Part shown: positions 1 through 8,601 of the stretch, in pieces
Layout of the letters: every line of letters starts with the position of its first letter
Numbering within the stretch: position 1 is the stretch's first letter
NCBI GenBank assembly: GCA_030603275.1
Contig: JAUVYB010000001.1
Coordinates: forward strand, 83,832 to 147,831
Source: Deltaproteobacteria bacterium
GTDB taxonomy: Bacteria; Chloroflexota; Dehalococcoidia; Dehalococcoidales; BS750m-G39
DNA: 64,000 nt
Direction: 5' to 3'
Translations under genes and position numbers: made by a program
The notes under the pieces: generated by a model
The model's database searches: none
What the model was told of the DNA's origin: nothing
Seen by the model: the letters and a program-made list of their open reading frames with translations, nothing else

Positions 1-609
1 GGCAAACATAATCGGCATCATCCACAACATCATGGTGGACTGCGATTGCTTACCGGGGTCAGTGGCAGGCGCCATAACCATCTTCTGCTGCACCCACATC
101 GTTCCCCCCACCAGCAGCGCCAGAAATATATCGCCGGTAGCCAGGTTCAACCAGAGGAAATGATTCTCCAGCGGCAGCGTGGTATACACTATTGGCCAGG
201 AATAAAGAAAACCAGATAGACCCACCAGATTCTCCGGTATTACCGCCAGCACCCGCATTATTGACTGGAACAGGGCTATCCAGATAGGCATCTGGACTAC
301 CAGGGGCAGCAGGCACCCGGCCGGGCTTACCCCCGATTCTTTAAAGAGCCTCATCTGCTCTCTAGCCAGCTTGTCCTTTTCCTTGGCATACTTCTTCTGA
401 AGCTCGGCAATCTTGGGCTGGAGGTCCTGCATCGCCTTGGAGGCGCGGACCTGTTTCATGGTGAGGGGGAACATCACGCCGTTAACCGCAAGAGTCAGCA
501 CAATAATCGCCACCCCAAAGTTGTTGAACAGATAACTAGTCAGCACAATGAGGGTGTTTATCATTGGCTGCATGGCGATTAAATTCCAGATTTCCCCGAT
601 GAATTCCAC
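1..609 (-). CDS. yidC: YidC/Oxa1 family membrane protein insertase (3' part beyond window)
   Basis: Inserts and folds inner-membrane proteins, alone or with SecYEG. Reading the minus strand from GTG at 609 gives 203 residues open to the window edge. The start follows a GAGG motif. The frame shows a first hydrophobic helix, a cytoplasmic charged hairpin rich in Lys/Glu (PKIAELQKKYAKEKDKL), then the conserved PAGCLLPLVVQMPIWIALF segment and further hydrophobic helices, the layout of a short Gram-positive-type YidC without the large periplasmic domain. It is the last gene seen of the rpmH-rnpA-yidD locus. The C-terminus is missing only because the window ends. Family assignment is secure; the exact start is less so. 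Confidence 0.93.
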   Translation of the reverse strand, partial: MEFIGEIWNLIAMQPMINTLIVLTSYLFNNFGVAIIVLTLAVNGVMFPLTMKQVRASKAMQDLQPKIAELQKKYAKEKDKLAREQMRLFKESGVSPAGCLLPLVVQMPIWIALFQSIMRVLAVIPENLVGLSGFLYSWPIVYTTLPLENHFLWLNLATGDIFLALLVGGTMWVQQKMVMAPATDPGKQSQSTMMLWMMPIMFA

Positions 610-628
610 TAAAACCAGACCTCGCTTA

Positions 629-1795
629 CTACTTAATGGTCAGATTCCACAAGTTCGCCCCGGAATCGATATTCAGGGCGTAAAGGTTTTGCTCCTGGCT
701 GTAAATATAGATAACGCCGTCACCGGCGCAAAGCGGGGCGTACACCGCTTCCCCAATATCAGCTAATAAAGTTTCTTGATTGTTAGCCGCATCTATAGCG
801 TATATTTCGCCCTTTTCCGTGGCGACAATAACCCTGCCATCAACCAGAACCGGCCAGGAATAAATTACACTTCCCAGGTCAACTGCGGCTAATTCCTGCC
901 CGTTTTCCGCTCCCAGGGCATAAACCTTACCGTCAAAACAGCCTGCATAGATGGTACCGTTATAAGCCACCGCCTTAGTCCAGAACCATTTCTCCGCCGG
1001 GAATTGCCACTTCAGGTGGCCACTGGCCGCATCCAGGGCATAAAAATTCCGGTCAAAGGAGCCGATATAAACCGTATCGTTATAAACCAGCGGGGTAGAG
1101 ACAATAGCCCCCTCCACCAGATACTCCCACTGCTTAGTGCCATCAATTGCGCTCAGGGCATAGAGCTTCTTATCAAAGCAGCCGATGTACAACGTTTCGC
1201 CGCTAACGGCCGGGGTTGCCCAGATTTTATCCCCGAGGGGAACCTCCCACTGCTTATCACCGGTCTCAGCATCCAGGGCATAGACCTTACCATCGGCATC
1301 GCCAAAATAAACCCTGTCTAAGGCTAGGGTAACGCCCCCGACAATCGGCTCCAGGCTGCCCTCACGGGGGTATACCCACCTCACCGCCCCAGAATCGATA
1401 TTAATGGCGTAAATCTTGCCGTTGTATCCGCCAACATAGACCAGGCTCCCGGCCACTGCCGGACTGCCATAGATAGCGGCTGGTGTCGATGACTGCGAAC
1501 AGCCGAAACCACCGCTCGACCTTTTGCCTTCCAGGGGGATCTCCCAGAAGCGGGTGCCATTGGCGGCACTCAACGCCACCAGCTTACTGTCCACGGCTGC
1601 AGGAGTACAACCAAAGCCACCGGCCTGCTTTACCGACGGAGCCAAAAATAGGGTGCCATCGGCTACTACCCCCCCGGAACCGCCCTCGGGGGAAGTCTTA
1701 GTGCCGATACAGCCCAAAACGGTTAGCCCCACCAGTAGCAAGACAACCAGCAGACTAACCTTACCTATCACTACGGTATTATTTCTAATCCTCAC
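629..1795 (-). CDS. PQQ-type beta-propeller repeat lipoprotein (BamB-like fold)
   Basis: 388 residues. The N-terminus has a basic start, a hydrophobic stretch and a lipobox ending at Cys29 (VLGC), so it is probably a lipoprotein on the outer face of the membrane. The rest is about eight repeats of the pattern YALxxxxGxxxW (for example [17 protein letters not shown]), as in an eight-bladed PQQ/BamB propeller. Such propellers usually bind proteins; no cofactor-binding evidence is seen. The start overlaps the yidD stop by 4 bases and yidC begins 20 bases downstream, so it is translated inside the rnpA-yidD-yidC operon. That context suggests a role near membrane-protein insertion (inference). Confidence 0.88.
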   Translation of the reverse strand: MRIRNNTVVIGKVSLLVVLLLVGLTVLGCIGTKTSPEGGSGGVVADGTLFLAPSVKQAGGFGCTPAAVDSKLVALSAANGTRFWEIPLEGKRSSGGFGCSQSSTPAAIYGSPAVAGSLVYVGGYNGKIYAINIDSGAVRWVYPREGSLEPIVGGVTLALDRVYFGDADGKVYALDAETGDKQWEVPLGDKIWATPAVSGETLYIGCFDKKLYALSAIDGTKQWEYLVEGAIVSTPLVYNDTVYIGSFDRNFYALDAASGHLKWQFPAEKWFWTKAVAYNGTIYAGCFDGKVYALGAENGQELAAVDLGSVIYSWPVLVDGRVIVATEKGEIYAIDAANNQETLLADIGEAVYAPLCAGDGVIYIYSQEQNLYALNIDSGANLWNLTIK

Positions 1796-2022
1796 TTATC
1801 TACTCCTCCAGGATGGGGTACCGGGTCATAACCGCCGGCGTTAAACGGGTGGCAGCGGGCTATCCGCCTGGCTCCCAGCCACACCCCCTTAAACACGCCA
1901 AATCTGGATATAGCCTCATAGGTATATTGAGAACAGGATGGGGTAAAACGACAGTTAGTTGGCATAACCCGGGATAGCGTAGATTGATAAAGTCTAATTA
2001 ACTCTAAGGCAAGCCTTTTCAT
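1792..2022 (-). CDS. yidD: Membrane protein insertion efficiency factor YidD
   Basis: A 76-residue protein with the YidD signature: an N-terminal amphipathic helix, [15 protein letters not shown] with Cys24 and Cys30, then [24 protein letters not shown]. In known bacteria YidD sits at the inner membrane and helps YidC-dependent insertion. It overlaps the rnpA 3' end by 29 bases and the propeller lipoprotein start by 4, which indicates translational coupling. Length and motifs are typical. Confidence 0.95.
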   Translation of the reverse strand: MKRLALELIRLYQSTLSRVMPTNCRFTPSCSQYTYEAISRFGVFKGVWLGARRIARCHPFNAGGYDPVPHPGGVDK

Positions 2023-2362
2023 ATTTCCTCGTTAATAATCCGGCCCGGGACAACAGACCCTGAACCGATTTGTCCAGACTGGCGAACTCAGCACCGGCGG
2101 CCGGAGAGCGAGCGATGAAGATAATATCCCATCCCGGCTCCAGCGATGCTAACCGCAATATTTCCCTCAGCCGGCGTTTCACCCGGTTTCTCACCACCGC
2201 CCCACCTACCCGCCGCCCCACCGATAAGCCATACCGAGACCAGGTAAGCCCATTAGGCAACGCCTTCATCACCACCTTACCATCCATCCACGAGCTACCT
2301 TTCTCATAAACCACGGCATACTGCTCTGACTTAGTAAGGTATTCTCTTCCCCGCATGGTCAC
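1994..2362 (-). CDS. rnpA: Ribonuclease P protein component
   Basis: The protein subunit that binds the RNase P RNA and matures tRNA 5' ends. 122 residues with the RNR motif [10 protein letters not shown] (about residues 58-67) after a typical [13 protein letters not shown] strand. The GTG at 2362 overlaps the rpmH stop (GTGA), the usual rpmH-rnpA coupling; ATG at 2356 is an alternative. The protein is slightly longer than most because of its C-terminal tail, which overlaps yidD. Confidence 0.95.
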   Translation of the reverse strand: MTMRGREYLTKSEQYAVVYEKGSSWMDGKVVMKALPNGLTWSRYGLSVGRRVGGAVVRNRVKRRLREILRLASLEPGWDIIFIARSPAAGAEFASLDKSVQGLLSRAGLLTRKYEKACLRVN

Positions 2363-2499
2363 ACCACGGTCAATCGCTTACGTCCCTTAAGCCGCCGGGC
2401 TTTCAAGACAGCTCGCCCGCCTCGGGTACTCATTCTCGCCCGAAAGCCGTGCTCACGCTTCCTGGGAATCTTCTTTGGTTGATAAGTCCTCTTGGGCAC
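2359..2499 (-). CDS. rpmH: Large ribosomal subunit protein bL34
   Basis: A 46-residue, very basic protein beginning [18 protein letters not shown] and containing the bL34 core [22 protein letters not shown]. It starts at GTG 2499, with GGGAG about 7 bases upstream. First gene of the rpmH-rnpA-yidD-propeller-yidC operon. The gene upstream here is rpsR rather than dnaA, so this copy of the locus is not directly beside a visible origin. Confidence 0.96.
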   Translation of the reverse strand: MPKRTYQPKKIPRKREHGFRARMSTRGGRAVLKARRLKGRKRLTVV

Positions 2500-2524
2500 A
2501 ATAACTCCCTGCTAGATTAGAATG

Positions 2525-2554
2525 ATTATACTTCTGCCATCTCTGGGGTGTCAA
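2525..2554 (-). promoter_or_regulatory. Consensus promoter of the rpmH-rnpA operon
   Basis: On the minus strand TTGACA (2554-2549) and TATAAT (2530-2525) are separated by 18 bases, a perfect match to both sigma-70-type boxes. The predicted start near 2518 gives a leader of about 20 bases ending in the rpmH ribosome binding site. The stretch up to rpsR at 2675 also holds a weak AAGCACC/GGTGCTT inverted repeat around 2611-2645 that could end the rpsR transcript. Confidence 0.85.
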
Positions 2555-2674
2555 TGCGAGGGGAACCCTATTCAAGGTTACCGCTAAAAACTATCTCCCC
2601 CCTCGAGAAAAAAGCACCGGCGGAAACAATAGTTTTAGGGTGCTTAATGGGGATGAGTTTTTTCCACCGCTAGA

Positions 2675-2977
2675 CTAATCGCGTACTCCAACGCCACCCG
2701 TTTTATGGATATGTGCGGGCACATACGGCAATAAAGCCAGGTGCCTCGCCCTCTTTATCGCCTCCGCCAGGGCACGCTGATGCTTGGCGCAGGTACCGGT
2801 TTTACGGCGGGGCTCAATCTTTCCCCTATCCGATATGTAGCGGCGCAGCTTAACCGGCTCTTTGTAGTCTATCGTCTCTACACTATCCATACAAAAAGAA
2901 CAATGCTTGCGCCTGTGTATATACCTTGACCTACCCCGTCTCCTCCCATCCGGCTCGGCAGAATTTCGTCCAGCCAT
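2675..2977 (-). CDS. rpsR: Small ribosomal subunit protein bS18
   Basis: 100 residues with the bS18 core: [24 protein letters not shown], then [27 protein letters not shown]. The cysteines (CSFC and GTC) suggest the zinc-binding form. Third gene of the rpsF-ssb-rpsR operon. It has an Arg-rich N-terminal extension and a short C-terminal tail typical of deep-branching bacteria. Confidence 0.96.
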   Translation of the reverse strand: MAGRNSAEPDGRRRGRSRYIHRRKHCSFCMDSVETIDYKEPVKLRRYISDRGKIEPRRKTGTCAKHQRALAEAIKRARHLALLPYVPAHIHKTGGVGVRD

Positions 2978-3020
2978 AACTAATAAATCACCTAAACCCT
3001 TCTAATAAAATTACCGAACT

Positions 3021-3440
3021 CTAGCCTTCTTCGGGAAATGTAATGTCTTCCGGTTCCGGTTCGGCGTGAGCAACGTCCTCAGCTCCCTCAACGGGAAGAG
3101 GAGCCAATACCTGCTTATCTAGAAAGAGCACCCGGTTAGCTATCACTTCACTTCGCGAGCGCCGCTGTCCATCCTGACCTTCCCAGGTACGAGTACGTAG
3201 CCTGCCCTCAGCGTAAACACGCTGGCCCTTAGCTAAAAACTGGTTGCAATTCTCGGCTAGCCTATTCCAGGCGACCACGGTAAACCACTCCGTCTCCTGC
3301 TTGCGCTCACCCTCAGGGGTAGTATAGACCCAGTTAGTGGCAACACGAAACGAGGTTACCGGATTGCCATTAGGGGTAAAGCGCATCTCGGGGTCAGTAC
3401 CAACATTTCCTATAATCATCACTTTATTCAAGGTCAACAT
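3021..3440 (-). CDS. ssb: Single-stranded DNA-binding protein
   Basis: OB-fold SSB of about 139 residues: LNKVMIIGNVGTDPEMRFTPNG, FRVATNWVY, EWFTVVAWNRLAENC and KGQRVYAEGRL are all present. The C-terminus is acidic and ends DITFPEEG, a variant of the usual DDIPF-type tip that recruits repair proteins. The ATG at 3440 is preferred because GGAGG lies 7 bases upstream; a GTG three bases earlier is possible. Lies between rpsF and rpsR, the standard order. Confidence 0.95.
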   Translation of the reverse strand: MLTLNKVMIIGNVGTDPEMRFTPNGNPVTSFRVATNWVYTTPEGERKQETEWFTVVAWNRLAENCNQFLAKGQRVYAEGRLRTRTWEGQDGQRRSRSEVIANRVLFLDKQVLAPLPVEGAEDVAHAEPEPEDITFPEEG

Positions 3441-3498
3441 CACCCTACCTCCTTCTGCCCTCCTCCGAACCAGCCAAAAACAAACTCTCTATGACTGC

Positions 3499-3807
3499 CT
3501 ACTCAAGATTAATTAATAAATGACGCAGAACATCCTCAGAAATCCGCAGGCTTGCTTCCAGCTGTTTGCTAAATTTGGGCTGCATTTTAAACCGAGTCAA
3601 TACATAACTACCCTCAAGAAAATGCTTTATAGGATAAGCTAGCCTTTTTTTGCCCCATGGCTCAACAGCCGAAACAGTGCCGCCATTGTCAGTAATAAAG
3701 CGACCTACGCCATCAATTATGCCATCGGCAGCCTCGCTGGCCACCTCCGAACTGATAATCACCACCAATTCGTAATCGCGAATCTTCTTATCTTCCTGAA
3801 CTACCAT
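3499..3807 (-). CDS. rpsF: Small ribosomal subunit protein bS6
   Basis: About 102 residues with the bS6 pattern: RDYELVVIISSE near the start, VEPWGKKRLAYPIKHFLEGSYV in the middle, and LRISEDVLRHLLI at the end. The ATG at 3807 follows AGAGGAG, whereas the longer TTG start at 3822 has no binding site. First gene of rpsF-ssb-rpsR. Confidence 0.94.
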   Translation of the reverse strand: MVVQEDKKIRDYELVVIISSEVASEAADGIIDGVGRFITDNGGTVSAVEPWGKKRLAYPIKHFLEGSYVLTRFKMQPKFSKQLEASLRISEDVLRHLLINLE

Positions 3808-3833
3808 ATTCTCCTCTATCAACTTGGTGAGAC

Positions 3834-3863
3834 ATTATAACACACAAAAAGAAATACAAACAA
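3834..3863 (-). promoter_or_regulatory. Promoter of the rpsF-ssb-rpsR operon
   Basis: Minus strand TTGTTT (3863-3858), an 18-base spacer and TATAAT (3839-3834). The predicted start near 3827 leaves a leader of about 20 bases carrying the AGAGGAG site. Confidence 0.7.
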
Positions 3864-3888
3864 CACCTCGGATTAACCCACCGCCAGC

Positions 3889-3917
3889 TTGACACGATAG
3901 CACACCCCTGATAGACT
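3889..3917 (+). promoter_or_regulatory. Promoter of tRNA-Asp
   Basis: Plus strand TTGACA (3889-3894), 17 bases, TAGACT (3912-3917). It points at the tRNA, which begins about 45 bases after the predicted start, and is back to back with the rpsF promoter. Confidence 0.75.
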
Positions 3918-3969
3918 TTGGCTAATAGAGGATTCCACTACTGACCCTTGAACTCTTCACAACACTAAC

Positions 3970-4046
3970 GGCCCCGTGGTGTAGCGGTCTAACATGCCAC
4001 CCTGTCACGGTGGAGATCGGGGGTTCGAATCCCCCCGGGGTCGCCA
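3970..4046 (+). tRNA. tRNA-Asp (GTC)
   Basis: Complete cloverleaf. The acceptor GGCCCCG pairs with CGGGGTC (one G-U); the anticodon arm is CCACC-CTGTCAC-GGTGG with anticodon GTC; the T arm is GGGGG-TTCGAAT-CCCCC. The discriminator is G, and the 3' CCA is encoded in the DNA. Confidence 0.97.
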
Positions 4047-4074
4047 CTCCCACCATTAAAGCAAAAGCAACCGT

Positions 4075-5562
4075 TTAAGAAATCTTCTTCTCTATATCAC
4101 GGAAGAAGGCCGACCGGAACGGGTCCCACCTGCCCACCAGCCGGTCAAAGGCAGGGGTGGGGGAAGTCTCCTTAAATATCCGGTAGTAGTACAGTTCCTC
4201 CACGGAAGACAGCCAGGGGTTACCCTCTGTCCGGTTGTGTTCTCGGAGTTCCTTTTCGGTAATGTGTTTTGCCGCCATTTTACGCATGATAAAGGCCACC
4301 CCCGACCCCTGGGCAAAGAACCGCTTTGTCTGGTAGATGATATGTTCGGGCAGGGTGTCCTCGAAAGCCTGGCGCAGGACCCACTTGCCGGTCTGTTCCT
4401 CACCGTGAATCTTGCAATTCAGCGGGATCTTCAGGCAGAAGTCCATCACCCTGGCATCGAGAAAGGGGGTGCGGGTCTCTATAGAATTTGCCGCTGCCAG
4501 TCTGTCTAACCTCTGCAGTGCCGTATTGTGGGCGACATGGACAAGCTTGTCCACTATACTGGCTACCTCCTCCGGGTTCTCCCCCTGCTTGAACTGCCCG
4601 TCATACCCGCCAAGAAACTCATCGGCCCCCTCGCCGGTGAAGACGCAACTGGTATACGGCTTAACGAACCGTGCCGCCAGGAAATTGGCAATCGCCCCGT
4701 GCACACAGCTTTCCTCATACATCTCCTGGTGAGAGATGGCCTGGGGCAAAATCTCGTTTATCTCCTTTTCCCCGAACATCAAAATGTGATGCTTAACACC
4801 CAGGTATTTGGTAACATCTTTAGCTAGGGGCAGGTCTTCCCCTTCCTCCATACTCACGGTAAAGGCTTCGATGTCCGGATTTATCTCATGAGCCATGTAG
4901 ATTATGAGGCTGCTGTCCAGCCCGCCGCTCAACAGAACTCCCCCCACCACCCCGTCTTTCATCCGCTTCTCAGTCGCCTCTACCAGCAGTTGGCGTACCA
5001 CCTTCTTGGCCTGCTCATAATCCTCAAAATCGGGGGTTTCCACCTTCTGGCGGGAATAGTCCATAAATCCCAGTTCCTGGGAATAAACATAGCCGGGCGG
5101 AAATTCCTTAACATCGTCGGCAATGCCCGCCAGGCTCTTGGCCTCCGAGGCGAAGCAAAGCTTCCCCCCGCTATGCCCGTAGTAAAGCGGCTTTATGCCG
5201 GCCCAGTCCCGGGCCAGTATCATCTGGCCGCCGTCGGAGATAGCACAGGCGAAGTCCCCGTCTATCCTCTCGGCAAACCGGGCGCCGAATTTATTATATA
5301 GTGACAGCACCGCCTCGGCGTCGGTCTTACCTCCCTTTTCATGATTATACACACGCCCATCGAGCACCACCGCCCTATCGCCTTCGGCAGCGTAGTGTGA
5401 GCCGGGCTTAGAGTCCCCTCCCATATTCAACTCACAGCACCCCAGATTTACCCCCTGCTCCTGATTTATCCATGTCTCGTGGGGACCGCGATGCTTGATT
5501 CTCTCCAGCATACGAGCCAGTTCCCCATCGTCAACACCCTGAATACCGGCAATTCCGGCCAT
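4075..5562 (-). CDS. Asparagine synthase-family amide ligase lacking the glutaminase Cys2
   Basis: 495 residues with the AsnB two-domain layout. The N-terminal Ntn-type amidotransferase fold spans about 1-165 and the AMP-forming synthetase domain follows, with the pyrophosphate loop SGGLDSS at 212-218 and a conserved EGADEFLGGY loop. True AsnB begins Met-Cys-Gly-Ile; here the start is MAGIAGI, so the catalytic cysteine is Ala. The start is firm: GGAGGGG precedes ATG 5562. Other glutaminase positions also drift (DGRVYNH instead of NGEIYNH). It should therefore use free ammonia or another amine. Last gene of the methyltransferase operon. Substrate unknown; asparagine remains possible. Confidence 0.85.
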   Translation of the reverse strand: MAGIAGIQGVDDGELARMLERIKHRGPHETWINQEQGVNLGCCELNMGGDSKPGSHYAAEGDRAVVLDGRVYNHEKGGKTDAEAVLSLYNKFGARFAERIDGDFACAISDGGQMILARDWAGIKPLYYGHSGGKLCFASEAKSLAGIADDVKEFPPGYVYSQELGFMDYSRQKVETPDFEDYEQAKKVVRQLLVEATEKRMKDGVVGGVLLSGGLDSSLIIYMAHEINPDIEAFTVSMEEGEDLPLAKDVTKYLGVKHHILMFGEKEINEILPQAISHQEMYEESCVHGAIANFLAARFVKPYTSCVFTGEGADEFLGGYDGQFKQGENPEEVASIVDKLVHVAHNTALQRLDRLAAANSIETRTPFLDARVMDFCLKIPLNCKIHGEEQTGKWVLRQAFEDTLPEHIIYQTKRFFAQGSGVAFIMRKMAAKHITEKELREHNRTEGNPWLSSVEELYYYRIFKETSPTPAFDRLVGRWDPFRSAFFRDIEKKIS

Positions 5563-5594
5563 AGTTCCCCTCCTTTATCCAACCAAACTATAAC

Positions 5595-6287
5595 TCAACT
5601 AGTTTTCGCCTGTTGAAAAGAATCCAGCACCTTGATAGCATGGAAACCGTCCACGCAATAAGCATCGGCGCCTATTTCCTGAGCATACTCATCAGACACC
5701 GCCGCCCCCCCGATGAGAACCTTGACCCTATCCCTTAAGCCGCTGTCCTTCAGAGCTTCGATAACCACCCCCATCTCAGTCATGGTAGTGGTAAGCAGCG
5801 CCGAGAGCCCCAGGTAATCGGGGCTTTCTTTTTTAACAAAATCAACAATCTTTTCCGTAGGCACATCAGTGCCCAGGTCGTTTACCTCGTAGCCCGCCCC
5901 TCTGAGCAGGATGGCGACGATATTCTTGCCGATGTCATGGATATCCCCCTGCACCGTGGCGATGGCGAATTTCCCCTTGGTCTCGACATTGGCCGCTTCC
6001 AGAATCGGCTTGAGAATTTCCATCGCCTCGCCTACCGCCTCCGCCGAAGCCAGCATGTCGGGGATAAAATATTCCTTGCTGGAATATTTCTCCCCCACCA
6101 CCGTCATCCCCGCCGTCAGCGCATTGATTATCTCCTCCAGCAAGATCTTTTTCTCCAGCGCCAAGCGGGTCAGCTCCACCACCCCCGGTGTCCCCGATAG
6201 CTTCTCGTCTATACCTTCCTCATCCTGGTTTTTTCTACCCTGGATAACATTCTCTTTAAGCCGGACAATAATATCGCCTTCAGTCAT
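5595..6287 (-). CDS. Corrinoid (B12-binding) methyl-carrier protein 2, MttC/MtgC-like
   Basis: 230 residues. The N-terminal helical cap (about 1-100) precedes a Rossmann-like cobalamin domain with GDIHDIGKN, where His117 is the predicted lower cobalt ligand of the DxHxxG motif. Later GLSALLTTTM and VLIGGAAVSDEYA match the family. It shuttles a methyl group as methyl-cobalamin between a substrate methyltransferase and a second methyltransferase. Only 2 bases separate it from the upstream MttB-like gene, so the two are very likely a functional pair. Confidence 0.95.
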   Translation of the reverse strand: MTEGDIIVRLKENVIQGRKNQDEEGIDEKLSGTPGVVELTRLALEKKILLEEIINALTAGMTVVGEKYSSKEYFIPDMLASAEAVGEAMEILKPILEAANVETKGKFAIATVQGDIHDIGKNIVAILLRGAGYEVNDLGTDVPTEKIVDFVKKESPDYLGLSALLTTTMTEMGVVIEALKDSGLRDRVKVLIGGAAVSDEYAQEIGADAYCVDGFHAIKVLDSFQQAKTS

Positions 6288-6289
6288 TA

Positions 6290-7831
6290 CTACTTCCCTT
6301 CTTTATAAACATTCAGCCTGGGCAACAGGCCGGGAATCTCCTGGAATATTTTTGCCGTGGTATCCGGGTCTATATGCTCCACCGGTTTGGCCAGAAGCTC
6401 GTTCATCCTCTGGTAGGCCAGGGCGAAGACGCTGTCACTCTCCCCATCACCTTCAAAGGGATAGGGCGCCGAGATTTCCCCGCTGCGCATCACCTGACGA
6501 ATATAGCGAATATATAGCTTCTGCGGTGTTTCCACCACTTCTCTTATCTGCTTCATGGTTTCCGCCAGCTCCTGCTGATTAATTCGCGGAGTTTTAAGGA
6601 AAAACTTGAGCATCTGGAAGTGGGCATCGTCCAGGACAGCCTGAAGCAGGCAAAAAACAGCGTTGCAGTCGAGGAGGCCATAGGCACAGTGCAGGAACTG
6701 GGGCCCGCTTAAGGTCACCACGATATCAGAAAATAATCTCTCTATAGATGACTGCTGCCCCGGTATCTTGGTATCGCATACACCGGAGGTGGAATAGTTG
6801 GGTATCTTGTAGAACCGCGCCATCTGAACACAGTCAATGTTATACTGGCTGGTTTCCACCGCACCGTAGGAATCGCCCAGGGTATCCATGCGCGCCATTA
6901 CCGGCACGCTGCCGTACAGCAACGGCGTCCCCTTATTTACCAGTTGGCCCAGGGTTATGCCGGCCAGAACCTCGGCATTTATCTGGGCCATAATGCCCGC
7001 CTCCTTGATAGGAGCCGTTGTCCCCGCCTGCGGGGATGAGGAAACTGCGGTGGGCAGTCCCCTACGGCAGATCTCAATAAAGGCATCGGTGGTATCCTCA
7101 ACGAACTGAAGCGGGCTCTTGACCAGACAGGTAATAAAGGAAATGATGGGATTCTCCTGTAATGCCTCTTTCCCCCCGGCTATCAGCTCGGCCATTCTCA
7201 CCACATTATCCAGCTGCTCCAGCTTGGTCAGCCCCGACATAAAATGCTTGGTGGTGTTATTCAGCGAGGCAAAGAACTTGTTGACGTCCTTATTATCCTC
7301 GGTAATATCTGCGTCCTGAATGTTTACGGTTCGGATGTAGCCGTCCAGTGTCTCCAGGTGCTCGCATACATGTGCCGACTGGCAGAGGTCGGCCACGGTG
7401 GCACGCCGGGGGTGAAACTCCGGCACCTTAATCTCAATACTACGGTCAGATTTCTTGACATAGGCGGGAAAATCTACATCCAGCCAGATATTTGTCTCCG
7501 AGCCGGAGATAAAGTAGACCCTCGGCTCGTCGCCTTTCATTATAAGGGCATTATCCGGGTTTCTAGCGCCCAGTTTGACCGTCTTGGGAGCGCTATCAAG
7601 GGCCTCAATAACCAGTTTTTCCGGTATCTTTATATTCCAGCAGGGATTGTCACCGGAAGAAGTAGTGGTAACCTCAGCACCATTACTGTGAAATATTTCG
7701 GCCGCTTTCTTACTAAAGCAAATCAGGCCGGGGTCAAGGAGAATCTGCAGGGAAGCCCGGTGAATTTGCCGGATCTGCTCATCGGTAATTCTTTCATAGG
7801 GATTAGGAACTAATATTCCTTCTCTGGGCAA
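6290..7831 (-). CDS. MttB-family corrinoid methyltransferase 2 (non-pyrrolysine)
   Basis: 513 residues of the trimethylamine methyltransferase superfamily: NPYERITDEQIRQIHRASLQIL at the start, and conserved blocks such as NTTKHFMSG and PLLYGSVPVMARMDTLG in the barrel. It would move a methyl group from a quaternary or tertiary amine to the corrinoid protein encoded 2 bases downstream. The frame has no in-frame amber codon, so it belongs to the MtgB-like branch that works without pyrrolysine. Substrate not determinable; a glycine-betaine-type compound is the best guess from the family. Confidence 0.92.
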   Translation of the reverse strand: MPREGILVPNPYERITDEQIRQIHRASLQILLDPGLICFSKKAAEIFHSNGAEVTTTSSGDNPCWNIKIPEKLVIEALDSAPKTVKLGARNPDNALIMKGDEPRVYFISGSETNIWLDVDFPAYVKKSDRSIEIKVPEFHPRRATVADLCQSAHVCEHLETLDGYIRTVNIQDADITEDNKDVNKFFASLNNTTKHFMSGLTKLEQLDNVVRMAELIAGGKEALQENPIISFITCLVKSPLQFVEDTTDAFIEICRRGLPTAVSSSPQAGTTAPIKEAGIMAQINAEVLAGITLGQLVNKGTPLLYGSVPVMARMDTLGDSYGAVETSQYNIDCVQMARFYKIPNYSTSGVCDTKIPGQQSSIERLFSDIVVTLSGPQFLHCAYGLLDCNAVFCLLQAVLDDAHFQMLKFFLKTPRINQQELAETMKQIREVVETPQKLYIRYIRQVMRSGEISAPYPFEGDGESDSVFALAYQRMNELLAKPVEHIDPDTTAKIFQEIPGLLPRLNVYKEGK

Positions 7832-7889
7832 TGTATTCCTCCTCCTGGATTGCCAGCCTGGTAGGCAGGATATTCTGCTGTATCGCTAG

Positions 7890-8573
7890 CTAGGTGGAAG
7901 TTAAAGACTCTATCACCGCCAGCGCCTGAAAACCGTCGGAACCATAGCCATCGGCACCTATACTCTTAGCATACTCCTCCGAGACCGGCGCCCCGCCGAT
8001 AACAACCTTGACCTTATCCCTGAGGCCGCTCTCCTCCAGTGCCTGGATAGTGTCCCTCATGTTAACCATGGTGCTGGTGAGCAGCGCCGACAGCCCCAGG
8101 AATTGGGGGTTCTCTTCCCTCACCGCATTCACGATGCTCTGTGGCTCCATGTCATTTCCCAGATCCTTGACGGTGTAGCCAGCGCCACGGAGTAATATCA
8201 TCACTATATTCTTGCCGATATCGTGGAGGTCTCCTTTTACCGTGGCCAGTAGCACCTTGCCCTTAGGCTTGATGCCGCTCCGGGCTAGGTAAGGCCCCAG
8301 TATTTCCATAGCCACCCCCACCGCCTCGGCTGAAGCCAGCATATCGGGGATGTAGTATTCCTTCTGCTCAAATTTCTGCCCCACCAGGTTCATGGCCTCG
8401 GTCAGCCCTTTATTAATTATATCCCGGACATCCAGACGCTTAGCCAGAGCTTTCTCGATAAGCTCGGTCACTCCGGGCCGGCCTACCAGACCTTCGTCCA
8501 GACCCTCGTCATCCTGGGTCACCCTCCCCTGGATAACGTTCTCCCGAATTAAGCTTATTATATCCTCAGTCAT
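7890..8573 (-). CDS. Corrinoid (B12-binding) methyl-carrier protein 1, MttC/MtgC-like
   Basis: 227 residues, clearly paralogous to the gene at 5595-6287: the same KEYxIPDMLASAEAVGxAMEIL cap and GDLHDIGKN with predicted cobalt ligand His117. The two carriers differ throughout their N-terminal 60 residues, in keeping with each serving its own methyltransferase. It follows MttB copy 1 by 28 bases and precedes MttB copy 2 by 58. Confidence 0.95.
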   Translation of the reverse strand: MTEDIISLIRENVIQGRVTQDDEGLDEGLVGRPGVTELIEKALAKRLDVRDIINKGLTEAMNLVGQKFEQKEYYIPDMLASAEAVGVAMEILGPYLARSGIKPKGKVLLATVKGDLHDIGKNIVMILLRGAGYTVKDLGNDMEPQSIVNAVREENPQFLGLSALLTSTMVNMRDTIQALEESGLRDKVKVVIGGAPVSEEYAKSIGADGYGSDGFQALAVIESLTST

Positions 8574-8601
8574 TATATATTCCCCTAATTACCAGTCTAT
8601 C

